In this document: one piece after another, positions 1-10,848 of the stretch
Numbering within the stretch: the stretch's first letter is position 1
How the letters are laid out: every line of letters starts with the position of its first letter
Source of the DNA: Rotaria socialis
Lineage: Eukaryota > Rotifera > Eurotatoria > Philodinida > Philodinidae
DNA length: 64,000 nucleotides
Reading direction: 5' to 3'
Assembly (NCBI GenBank): GCA_905331475.1
Contig: CAJNYU010003507.1
Coordinates: 79,761-143,760 of the forward strand
Program-made: the position numbers and the translations under genes
Notes under the pieces: model-generated
Database searches by the model: none
The model's input: only the letters and a program-made list of their open reading frames with translations
What the model was told of the DNA's origin: nothing

Positions 1-2732
1 GAATTCGAAGCACGATCAACACCCTATGAAAGTACACACGATGATATATCGGCTGGTAAAGAAAATTTTCCTACCGAATTAGAATCTAACGGTTTGCAGC
101 AAGTATCAACTCCAACAATAAAAATCAAGGCTAATAATATCGACGGCAATGCCAATATTTCTCGTTTGAATAACGACGCCGATCAAACAGTCAAAGAAAA
201 AACACAACAAGATCAATCGATCGGAGATAAAGGACAAGAAACAATAAAGCAAGATCAAACTGTAGTTAACGATCGTCACAAACGAGAGCAACAGTCATCG
301 TCGTCTTCATCCTATTACAGTGTCGAAGGTAATAACGCCATGCAAATGGTAACACGAAATACAGATAATGATTCAACTGTTTCAAAACGGCATGATAAAA
401 TTTTCGGAGAAATACTTTCAAAAGAAGCACAACTTAATAATGCTCTTGCAGATTTAATTTCATTATCGAATGATGCTGATATATCGTCATCGGTATCTTC
501 ATCAGCAAAATCATTAACTAATGCTTTTCAACATCCGCGAACATCGAGCACTAATGATAATAGCAATAGTATATCAGCAAGTATTGCTTTATTAAACAAT
601 TTACTCGAAACATTCGATCTGGACAATGAAGATTATAAAACCAAAACGACAAAGAAAAATCCTAATGATCAAATTAGTGATAAAAAAAATAACGACATGA
701 TTCAACCGATTAATATGCTTTGGTAGTAAAACATAGGAAAAAAAACAAACAAACACAAAAATAACTTTTCTTAATGACTCACTCATTAACTTGTTCTGTT
801 TCTTTTTTAGTGTTATGAAACCAGATAATGTATGCGCTAATTGCGGCCAATCATGTGCTACTAATGAACAGATTGTTAATGCAGCGGGAAAAATTTGGCA
901 TACGCAATGTTTTGTGTTAGTTTTCTACGATCTGTTTTAGTTCTATCGGAAATTTGAGAACAAATGAATTGACTATGAATTTGTACTTTAAGTTTTTCTT
1001 AAGCAAATTTTTTTTTTAGGTGCGCTCAATGTTTTCAACCATTTGAAAATGGAATCTTTTTTGAAGTAAACTAATAGATATTCTATTGAGTTTCTTACTT
1101 TTGCAAAGAATTTTATTTTTCATATTTATAAGTATGAAGGTCGAAAATATTGTGAACGAGATTTTCAAATGTTATTTGCACCATGCTGTGCGGAATGTAG
1201 TAAGTCTTATCGTATAGCTAGATCTTTTCTTTTGTTGCAATTATGATTGTTTATTTTTTTGTTGTTATTTAGACCAAGTTATAATTGGTCGTATTATTCG
1301 AGCACTGAAAAAATGCTTTCATCCAGATTGTTTTCGTTGTCAATTATGTCATATTCCATTACTTGAAATAGGTTTTTCAAGAAATAATGGAAGGTTTATA
1401 CTTTTGATTTTGATTGAGTAATATTATATAAGAAACTCGAAGTTTTTAGAGCTCTATGTCGAGAATGTCATACAAAAGAAAAAGAAAAAGATTCAAATGC
1501 ATCACAACGAATTTGTTCAACATGCCAGTAAGTTACCTTTTAAAATTAACACGTGTGTAGTCAGTATTATTCAGTTCCACTATAGTAGAAACTATGCAAA
1601 CTGATTATTCCCTAATAGAAAGACTTTTTAAAGTAGAAATGCTAACCGTTGCCGATCAATACGTCAGCTGACGTCGGTCTGGGCAAATAAATGATGATGT
1701 AGTGTAGTGATTAAATTACTGAAAAACTTCAAATAAAACAATTAGCAAAGCCTTGATGATTTGTAGTAGCTGTACTCTATGACAAATGAAGAATATTAAA
1801 AATTTTCATGTTTCTAAGGATACAACTTTTGTTTTCTCTAGTCAAATGATGGATAGTAAATATATCAAATACAAAAGTGAATATTATCATCCTTTTCATT
1901 TTCAATGTTCATCGTGCCGGTTAGTTTGATCCATTCATTTTTTCTAAGTGTGAAAATATGTTTTCTTTTTTTTATATAGAGTTGAATTAAATGAGAATGC
2001 TCGAGAAGTATGTGGCTTATTATATTGTCTTTCGTGCCATAATAAACTTGATTTACCTGTGTGTGCTGCTTGTCGACGTTTAATTGATGCTCGAGTTATT
2101 AGTGCTCTGGGAAAACAGTGGCATGTCGAGGTTTGAATGATTCTTTTACTCGATAAATTTCTTTTATTATCTTTTTAGCATTTTTGCTGTACACGTTGTG
2201 CTCAACCGTTTTATGGTAGTAAACATTATGAAAATAATGGTTTAGCATACTGTGAAACGGATTATCATATTCTATTTGGTTCAACATGTTTTATTTGTAA
2301 TAGAATTATATCAGGAGGAGGTAAATTAAAAATCCTTATTTGCTTTGATATAACATAGTCAAATGTTTTATCCTAATTAGCTCGCGACTTTCAAATTAAT
2401 ATTTAATTCATAAGCTAATTTCAGTAAAACTTACTCGCTCACAAAGGAAAAAGACTTTTTGACAGTTATTCATCGATTATATGTTCAAATAAATGCTCGG
2501 TTTTTTGTTTTTTCTAGTTTATACGGCATGTAACAAAAAATATTGTGTTGATCATTTTGCTTGTTCTAAATGTGAAACGAAAATGAATGAAAAAAGTAAA
2601 TTTTTCGATGTTGATGGAACACCTGTTTGTAAATCATGTTATGGCAAATTACCATCAGATACTCGAAAATCTCTTCAACACGATCACAAAAAGAAATCAT
2701 TGCCATCTATTCTAAAACAAAGTACTGTTTAA
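1..2732 (+). CDS. LIMS1: PINCH-type five-LIM adaptor protein (5' end outside window)
   Basis: PINCH binds integrin-linked kinase and links integrins to actin at focal adhesions. Proposed exons: 1-722, 811-915, 1020-1065, 1133-1199, 1273-1393, 1450-1527, 1842-1919, 1980-2130, 2179-2320, 2518-2732. All junctions are GT-AG and keep the frame. The spliced product has five LIM zinc-finger modules. Stretches such as [36 protein letters not shown] and [14 protein letters not shown] match PINCH closely. Exon 1 is open from base 1 and gives a polar, Ser/Asn/Asp-rich N-terminal extension of at least 240 residues that ordinary PINCH lacks. It includes two Leu-rich patches ([19 protein letters not shown]). 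The join of exon 1 to the LIM exons is inferred from a good donor at 723; an alternative first exon is possible. The LIM identification is firm. Confidence 0.92.
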
Positions 2733-4560
2733 AGAAAATTGTCAGATATTTTTTGTTTCTTGTACAGTTATATTAACTTTACTATTAACAATATTTTCTA
2801 TATTTCTTTTCCTTTTTTCCTTTCTATTATTCATTGATCTATAAACAAGAAAAGATCATTATCACATAATAAATTTCTTTGACTGATATGTAATACGAGA
2901 AATAACAATATAAATCGATTTTCGACAATCAATAATGACTTATTTGACGAGTAGCTGCCTGATTCGACGTCGAGTATAAACAATAAAAACGAAAGGAGCT
3001 AACCATAACCATATAGCTAGCGATAGTTTTAGTTTTACTTATATATGCGTACATATATATATATACGTATATTTTTAAAAATCAAAAACTGTTGCGAAGA
3101 AAGCCACATATTCTCTAGAAAAGCATCTACCTTAACATAAATTTTGTAATTGATATGCATGTACAACGTAAACTTAATGAATCCACCTCGATATTTGCTG
3201 ATATTAGTGAAAGTTTAGAACTTTCAATCAAGTAAAAAGATGGCATTGTGGTAGATAGTTGCATAGATTAACTATCTTAATCGATAATGGTATAATGCAG
3301 AAAGCAAAGCAATTAATGAACAGTTATCAAAACTAACAGAAGAACTAATTCAAACTAAGAAAGGTGAAGCATGAATTTTCTCAATAACAATAAGCATGAT
3401 AAAAAAAACTTTGATTCGTGCATCCGTCATATTAAATTAAAAGTTATATCATCAGTGTTTTCCTCTATTGAAGTTGTCTCCTACTACAGGGATTGGGCGC
3501 GAAGGTGAGTTTGAGTGTAGGTGTACCACATTAAAATTTTTTAAAATTCTTTCCAAAACGTTTAAAGTTAATTGAATATTTTTTTAGAAACCATTTTGAA
3601 TTTTGTGGAAGATTTCATAGTTTTTCTTTAAAAACTTCTAAAACTATTTCCAGCAATGTCCAGAAATTTTTTGGAATTATGTGGGAAATTTTTAAAATTT
3701 TTTAATGATTTTTCTAAAAATGAGCATGACTTTTTTAAGCTTATTTTGGAAAATTTTCATAAATTTTTTTAGAAATATTTTGAAATTTTAGAAATTATTT
3801 GGAACCTTGTGCGACTTTTTTTTGGTTTTTCATAGATTTTATTAATTCCTTTCAAATTTTCTTTTAAAATTCAACGAACTCTTTTAAAAATTATATGGGA
3901 GATTTTAAGAAACATTTCGGAGATTCTCTCGTAATTGTATAAAATTTTTTGAAAATTTCGAGTTTCGTTGAAAAGATATTTTGGAATATTTTCCACTTTT
4001 CGTAAATATTTTCTAAATTCTCGAGCGACATACTGTTAATTGAGAGTTCGAGTGTGAAAGGTATAGGTATACAATCACTAGATTTCAATCAGCCAGACAG
4101 TCCACAGCGCGATTACAAAATCCACACTGACACTCCTCATTCTTTAGTAGACAACATTTGAACAAAAATATTTATCGAGGCTTTAACTATGATAAAGTAG
4201 AAGGTCGAAGTTATATCTTCGGCATAACATATTTTGTTTATATAGTTTTGAGGCCGAGATTCCATAGTGGCGTTGATAAAAGATATCGTGTCTTTTCTAT
4301 AAACCGAAAAAACATTTTTGATCTTTATTTTATTTAATTTTGTAGCATTTATATGCCATTTATGTGTAAAGCAGTTAAAAATAAATCAATCATAAAATTT
4401 TACTTCTATTCCTGACAAAAAACGTTTTTACGCAATACTTTTCATTATTTAACACTTTTTTTATTTAGCTCATAGGACAAAGGTCGAGTAAGAGCCTCAT
4501 TGCAATCTACAATGTGCTATGCTTTTTTTAGTGTATCAGACAATTTTTCTAGAGGAAACC
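2733..4560. other. intergenic, low-complexity AT-rich DNA
   Basis: I see no gene here. The stretch 3530-3990 is simple A/T-rich sequence built of diverged ggaaattttt-like words. Degenerate versions of the GTGTGGG motif occur near 3505-3530 (gagtgtaggtgtacc) and, in the opposite sense, near 4125 (cactgacactcctc), flanking the low-complexity block. A TA-rich stretch lies at 3050-3075. Confidence 0.6.
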
Positions 4561-4640
4561 AACGTCCTATATATATATATATATTATATAGTTGAGAGCG
4601 GTCCTATATACATTTATGTATAAATCCCTATATTTTTTCT
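4561..4640 (+). repeat. TATAGG-rich dispersed repeat, copy 1
   Basis: This contains (TA)n followed by atatagttgagagcggtcct. A near-identical block lies in reverse orientation at 10411-10480, as the reverse complement of aggatcgccctcaactatat. The match over about 25-30 bases, with CCTATA-type words on both sides, makes chance unlikely. The element type is not known. Confidence 0.6.
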
Positions 4641-4933
4641 AAACGCTGCTGCGAAGCCAACTTACTCGTCAAATTCAGCAGCCTAAATAATGCATAAATA
4701 TTACTTGTGTTTTTCTTTCTTTGCCGAATACACGTGTTCTGGCAATTTTTTACTCATCGCTTCACATTTTATCGCTGCCGTAAAGCATTGATGACAAATA
4801 TTGTTATTGATTTGATTTCTGTTTTTATGAAATTTCTACAATTCCATTGATGAAAGTAGATTCATATTATTCTATTTATTGATGATATAAGTATACGAAT
4901 ATTAATCATTACAAGAAACCAGCCATTCATATA

Positions 4934-5310
4934 ATGACGAATAATAATCAGATTTCTCGTTTTATGGACACAAAAACAAAAAATAATTCCGATCAATTTG
5001 GAAGATTTCTGTGTAGTATGGCTGGATACTAATCTGTTTACAACAAATGACCGTAAAGAAATGTCAAATAATCTACATCAAACAATAAATTATTTGAAAT
5101 TATTCGACAACACCGATGAATGTATTAATTACATATCATCATTAGAGAATGAAAAAGTATTTTTGATTACATCAGCTTCATTTGCGCAAACCATTATGCC
5201 ATTAATTGAATGAATTCAACAAGTTTTATCTATTTATATTTATTGCACACTAGAACGTCATCATAGACCATGGTTTGATACTACACAGGAAGAAAGTTAC
5301 AAGGCTTGTA
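4934..5310 (+). pseudogene. N-terminal fragment of a bdelloid ART-TPR family gene
   Basis: The reading opens with an ATG at 4934, then shifts frame near 4996 into the stretch FCVVWLDTNLFTT. It continues with ECINYISSLENEKVFLITSASFAQTIMPLIE, stops at TGA 5211-5213, and resumes in the same frame (QQVLSIYIYC). The same order of motifs is found in the N-terminal part of the minus-strand gene at 10.8-13.2 kb (CINFISNINDKNIF, VPLIHAMPQLVAVYVFC). In this family that region precedes the ADP-ribosyltransferase domain. The catalytic and TPR parts are missing. The fragment ends about 10 bases before a TGTGGG motif and a dispersed repeat. It is a dead fragment with a frameshift, a stop and a 3' truncation. 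Confidence 0.8.
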
Positions 5311-5320
5311 TACCGATATG

Positions 5321-5339
5321 AGGGTGTGGGTGTGCACTG
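5321..5339 (+). repeat. telomere-like GGGTGTGGGTGTG motif
   Basis: The sequence agggtgtgggtgtgcactg holds about two units of TGTGGG, the telomeric repeat reported for bdelloid rotifers. It sits between the truncated ART fragment and the start of the ACGAAACC repeat. Confidence 0.7.
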
Positions 5340-5480
5340 AAAAACAAAAATATGCCACACGAAACCCAAAACGGTTCCGATTTTTGAAACGAAATCGAAA
5401 CCTTTTTAGGTTTCGTACAAATTAGGTTCCGTGAAAGACCATAAGTTTATTCATGAAAAAAAAAGGTTTTGTACATGGGT
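5333..5480 (+). repeat. ACGAAACC-rich dispersed repeat, copy A
   Basis: It begins gcactgaaaaac and carries several acgaaacc / ggtttcgt words in both orientations, so it can fold. Related copies lie at 10695-10848 (minus) and 15414-15560 (plus). All three start with a CACTG/CAGTT plus poly-A edge followed by CCA(T/C)ACGAAAC. It may be a non-autonomous element; the far end is not defined. Confidence 0.65.
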
Positions 5481-6755
5481 TCGGTAAAATATGCTGAGCG
5501 ATGTTGGTGACTGGTTTCAAAAACGAATACGACATTGCAAATGCAGTTTTTCACATATAGAATATACGAGACTCCTTGCGTACCCACTGCCTTCACTGTT
5601 CGCTGAAAAGCGACGATATCAGCCGTACCTTCGCACGGGCCTAACAACATTCCGATTATCGTCTACGAAGGTACCCAATGCCAATTACCTACGTAGTCAG
5701 ATTCGGCCATCGTTACCGGAATGCAATCACTTTCGCCTTCATTCCAGAAAAGCAGAAATAGTATGTTTTCTATCGATTCGAGCACAAATCAAGGTAACGA
5801 AACTAGTATTGTAGCCACCAGGAATCGAAACCGAAAATGAAATAATTAAATAACTTTCATTAAAACTAATCATTAACAGAATTCCACAGGATCGAAAGCA
5901 GAAAAAGCAAGTTCATTAATTTACATCATAAGTTACTAACGTAGAATTCTTCATAAAACTAAAAAGAAAAAACGCATTCATTCATTACCATGATACCTTA
6001 CGAACTTAAAATTGCTCATAAACCTAAAGTAGAAAAAAATGAATGCATTATTTCTACTAATAACTTGCAAACCTTAAAATAAAAAAATAATCACTTATGA
6101 TTATAATGTACGAATACTGGAATTCAAAGTCAACTGTTTACTATGGGAGCGATCCAGATATCTTGTGTATTTATTGTACTGGTCCTATCTAGTCTTGTAG
6201 TAAAATCTGATATACCAAAATTGATATTTGTCTACGCTAAGATGATGTTATAAATCATGAGAGAAAAAGATAATTGTTGAAGATGAAACAATGATATAAA
6301 TTGATAATTTCTGTTTTAGTACAATATCCCATGCAAAAATTGAGGTTCAAGAGATGTCAAAGGAATGCAATTCTAATTTAAAATGTTGCTAAAAATTAAG
6401 TGATTTTTGGAAAAAGAATAGTATCAATATTAAAATAGAACAAATAGATATTTGATACAACGCATCAAGTACAAAATTAATATATTCTTACACGAACATA
6501 ACAAAGAAAATGACTGCTTAGAGCTTCAAACCAGTGTTAATATAATTGTTAAAAAGCTATCTATAAAATTACATATACGTCTACGATACTACCAATTGTG
6601 TGTGTGAAACGTAAATAGTTTCGCGATTATTACAACGCCAAGGCTATTTTAGTTCAGAAATAAGAATAGTTTTTCTGACATGCAACTAGAGAACACACTT
6701 TTGTAAACAAAAAGCAAGGCAAAAGAGTATAAAGCGAGTCATCAATGCGCGGAGT
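5481..6755. other. no gene recognised
   Basis: Open frames here (for example 5491-5814) show no family resemblance and overlap the tail of the dispersed repeat. The rest is AT-rich with no recognisable structure. The 3' side adjoins the terminal exon of the minus-strand P450. Confidence 0.5.
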
Positions 6756-9034
6756 TCATTCTGAACGACGAAGTACACGAACCCAAATACCATTTTTTGC
6801 ATTAAGATTGTCCATTTTTCCCAATCACGGCGGAACCTACAAAAAATATCAGTAATTCAACAAATATACTAATAAAGTGGTCATTTACTTCCGTTTTTTC
6901 GCATTTTTCAAATTCTACAACGCGAAGTGCTTTAGCAATGGCAATTTTTGCCTCTAACAAAGCAAATCGCATTCCAATACAATTGCTAAAAAGAATAGTT
7001 CATAATTAACATTCCTGAAATCACTATAGCTATTTTTCGACTAACCGAGGTCCATCATCAAAAGGCAGAAATGTCATAGGATGTCGTTTCGCTTTCTCAG
7101 CTGGTGAAAATCTACAATATAACACCACTAATTTATCACAAATTTCAATACGCAAATCTTGCCGCTCAGCTATAAAATTTTCTGGTTCAGGCCAATATTC
7201 AGGATCATGATGAATTGGATAAATAGGCACAGTCACAAATGAACCTTTTGGCATATGATAATCACCAAGTTGATAATCTTGCGACGCGACACGATCTAAT
7301 CTATTGTAGAGATTTATTTATCTACGAAAACAAAACAACAAAAGAAGCTAACTTTATAAACGGCGGATACATTCGAAGTGTCTCATTAATAACCATATCT
7401 AAATATTGAAGTTGATTCACTTTTTCATAGGAAATTTCATCCTGAAACGCAAATGTATTCAGCATCACGATTAATCAAAACAATGCTTCCTTACATCTCC
7501 GAGTTCTTGTTGAATTTCTTCATAAACTTTTTCTTGTACAATTGGCTCTGTTGCCATGACATAAAAAAAGAATGATAATAATACACTTGTCGTTTCAAAA
7601 CCGGCAGCCAAAAACACAAGCCCTTGAGCAAATATTTCTTTGTCATTCAAACCTAAAAATCGAAAAGTAAATGAAAGTGTAAAAATAGTTGATTTGTACT
7701 TTTTTTAAGTGTTCCCCATTGTTGTTGTGGGTCCTTTGCTTTTGTTTGTTCAGTCATGGCTTCCTCGACTTTCACCGCTTCTTCGTGATCAATCATCATT
7801 TGAATAAAATCATTTCGTCTTTCCAAATGTTGTCGACGTTGACTTATTACATGATTTACAATATTCGATACATAGTTAATGGTGTCACTTGGGAAAATTG
7901 AATAGCCTTTTTTAGCCAGATATCTAGCCAATCGAGGTGATATTACTATTGTAATAAGTAAGGAGAATAATGCTCTTTTACAATGGAAAAAGTACACTTA
8001 CCAAGCATATAAAGAAATATATTGGTGAAATCAATGGTAAAGAATTTTTTCAAATGCTTAATCAAAGTGGCATTTTCGTTTTTCAGCGAGTTTGTTTCAA
8101 TGCCAAACAGACAGGAAGAAATTGTGTCAAGTGTATATTTTTCAGTGAGTCTAACATTAGATTACAGGAAAAGTATATGTTAAGTAAAAAGAAAGAAGTA
8201 GACATACGTATTGATATTGAATATTTCTTTTTTATCAGCATATTCCAAAAGTCGATCACGATACGTATCACTCGTTTCATTCATAAGAGTATACATCTAC
8301 AAAGAGAAACAATAACCAATAATAATCAATACTGTATGAGTGAGAAATTTACTGCTTTCAGTTTTGCTGACGAGAATGTCGGTGATACAATCGATCGAGC
8401 ATTTTTCCATTGTTCGTCTTTTAATACCGGAAGTCCATGTTCAAAAGGACCTGTTATACCTTCAATAGTCTATAAAGTGTGGTAATTATATGCAACAATG
8501 AAAAAGATTTGTTTTTGTAAGTTACTCGTCGATTGATAAACACATGAGAATCTCGAATAAGCACGTTTCGAAGTAGATCTGGATCTGCCAAAAAAATAAT
8601 TGGGGCTGTTCCTCCATAAATTCTGAAAGGCCTAGGTAATTATTTTACAAGTTTATTAAGCTTATGACTCGCCCGACAACTTTTCCATATTTTCGGATCA
8701 AGTCAACATCGTTGATTCTTGCACCCTAAAGAAAATCAACTTCAATATTTGAATAGAAAGTTCAATTAAAGCATAGTGTTCGTAACCTTTTGAATGACAT
8801 GAAAAAATTCTCCAAGAGGAATGCGAGCTGGACCAGGTATACCAAGACGATGAAATATATTATTTTTACGAACCCAGTAGCTATGATTTATGAAATTGAA
8901 ATTTTAAGGAAAACAATAATTGAGTGAGAAACTAATACTTACAGATAATAAATGAAAGTAATAACGAGTGTAATTAGTAAAGCCGTAGTTATCGAATCAG
9001 TGATGAAAAAATATGCTATTCTCAGTTTTACAAT
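6756..9034 (-). CDS. cytochrome P450, CYP3-clan-like, with a premature stop near its C-terminus
   Basis: A heme monooxygenase of the microsomal CYP3 type, in about 12 short exons. Visible landmarks in order are an N-terminal hydrophobic anchor, the proline-rich RLGIPGPA, the I-helix AGFETT, the K-helix ETLRMYPP, and the heme loop FDDGPRNCIG formed across an intron, followed by MRFALLEAKIAIAKALRVVEF. One intron (donor at 8672) must use GC-AG to keep the frame. There are two defects. No ATG is found in the first coding exon, whose frame opens at a possible acceptor ending at 9035. An in-frame TGA at 6825-6827 cuts off about 23 residues whose frame is otherwise kept to the expected TGA at 6756-6758. 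It may be a young pseudogene or a slightly shortened enzyme. The family assignment is firm; activity is uncertain. Confidence 0.85.
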
Positions 9035-9851
9035 CTAGAATAATGCAAATGATGACCATATCGTTCAAAACTTCAGTAAGCCAAGCAACCGGATTTGAGT
9101 GGAGTAAGTTTGTTTCCCATTACCAATGGTTTTAATATGTAGAAAACAAAAGGAGAATATGCTTAGGAAGAATGTACTCGGTCAGATATTTTGAATTAAT
9201 TTATGAGTAGAGGTGTAGGGGTGGACCGTTAATATTAATTGGAGTTAATTAAATGATTTTACTTAACACGTAATATTAATAAAAAAACGTTTCCATTAGC
9301 CACTTAATTACTAATATTAAGTGGTAACGAAACACTTAATTGTTTTTTTTTATTTTGGCGAATTTATAGAATTAATGCCCGACGGCCTATTAATACCCCA
9401 GTTATGGAAAAACATACGTACAATGTGACTGAAATAGGGGAGAGAGACAATGATAGCAGAGACCTGAGAGGGAGAAGAGAGAACATAATTTACAAAAAGT
9501 AACAGTGAACAACTGACTATGTAGTAAAATCCCAGAGCAAGCATGACCAATAGGAGGAGAAGAAAAGAAAAGGAGTTTGGAGAAAACAATAAAATAAAAA
9601 ACGAAGAGAAGCATGAGAATACACACGTAGCATAATGAGTATGAAAAACGGAACGAATCAGAAGGTAACATAACAAAGACAAAGGCGACCCAGAAGAGAG
9701 AAGAGGGACGCGAGCGTGTCAATGTATTACAATGCAATGAGAAAGATGAATAAGAAGAGAGCGGGGGAAAAACAAAACAGAAGGAAACCATTAGAACACG
9801 AACAAAAACGAAGAGGAAACCGAGAAAAATAGGGGCCGATCTTACTCGCAA
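9035..9851. other. no gene; AT palindromic words and purine-rich tract
   Basis: Between 9220 and 9345 there are repeated taatatta / ttaagtg words in both orientations that could fold. From about 9430 to 9830 the plus strand is purine-rich (gagagag, aagaagag). This produces long but meaningless pyrimidine-coded open frames on the minus strand. The stretch runs into the LINE remnant. Confidence 0.5.
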
Positions 9852-10410
9852 TTACATAAACGACTCTGGAAATGTTGGCCGAGTTGCCAGGTCCCGTTCA
9901 TCAATCAGAGGACATGGGCTCGACCCGCACTTTTCGATCCACTTTAAGCATTTCACGATGCTGCTGTCATTATCGACAAAGCGATTTGACCTACGGAGGT
10001 GCTTAATGACTATCTCTTTGTTTAACCATAACTTTCGATACACGTTGTGCGATGTTTGTTCGAATAGAATAAAGCCATCTGTAGTGCCTGTACGGGCTTT
10101 GATGTATCCTACAACAATAATTCAACACGAAATTATCTAGGGCCAGTTCGTTATATATCGCCGCGAAGGCAATGTCGTTCCGCCAGTGGATACCGAAGGT
10201 CCTTTTTAAACATACGAAGTAAAAGTGACCCAGTTCGTCTCTTTGGCAATCCGTAAGTAACGGAACGATGCCAAACAACCATATGAATAGCGGCATCACA
10301 TATGTACTAAACAGAACTCGTCTGAGTTTAAGGGAGGACGCATCATACAATCTGCAAGGCAGGACAATAGCTACCCTTTGTCTTAACCTGACATCGCAGC
10401 GGCTCTCTCA
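9852..10410 (-). mobile_element. degenerate non-LTR retrotransposon, reverse-transcriptase C-terminal part
   Basis: Minus-strand frames give ASSLKLRRVLFSTYVMPLF followed by LGHFYFVCLKRTFGIHWRN and, after a break, a shifted continuation (HLRRSNRFVDN, PLIDERDLATR). The pattern of a short basic stretch, YVMPLF.W, and a later K.. FG.. resembles the thumb/C-terminal region downstream of the RT domain in LINE-type elements. No YxDD catalytic core, endonuclease or 3' tail is present. It is a 5'- and 3'-truncated, frameshifted relic. The exact clade cannot be told. Confidence 0.6.
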
Positions 10411-10480
10411 AAAAATATAGGAATTCCTATATAGGATAGGTCTAAAATATATAGGATCGCCCTCAACTATATAGGAAAAA
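10411..10480 (-). repeat. TATAGG-rich dispersed repeat, copy 2
   Basis: This is the inverted counterpart of the block at 4561-4640. It contains aggatcgccctcaactata flanked by several tatagga words. It follows directly on the LINE relic. Confidence 0.6.
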
Positions 10481-10694
10481 TATAGGATGACAAATTTATT
10501 CCAGAAAAAGATTTAGACACCGAAAAATCACTGTAACAGCATTGAAGATGATAATNGTTAACATAGGGTATACATTTAAAAGTTAAGATATAAATTAAGG
10601 AATGAACTTGTTAACAAAGAGATAGTTGCCTGAATTGTAATGGAAGCGTGAATGGTAGTATTAGTGCAAACGCAGAGGCATTGCAGTCGAATGG

Positions 10695-10848
10695 AGAGGC
10701 TATTTGAGGTACGAAACCATTTTGAATACTAACTGGGAACGGTTACATACGAAACCATATTTATACGAAACCGAAATAAGGTTTAGATTTCGTTGCAAAT
10801 CTCGGAACCTTTTTTAAGTTTCGTATGGAACTTTTTTTTTCCAGTGCA
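10695..10848 (-). repeat. ACGAAACC-rich dispersed repeat, copy B
   Basis: Read on the minus strand it begins cactggaaaaaaaaagttcc and continues with tacgaaac words, like the copies at 5333 and 15414. It has replaced the 3' end of the ART-TPR gene: the TPR reading runs into this repeat after YSSALP. Confidence 0.7.

Noticed and set aside
9350..9851. Ser/Leu/Phe-rich minus-strand open frames
   Set aside because: They arise from a purine-rich plus-strand tract; no family text or splice context.
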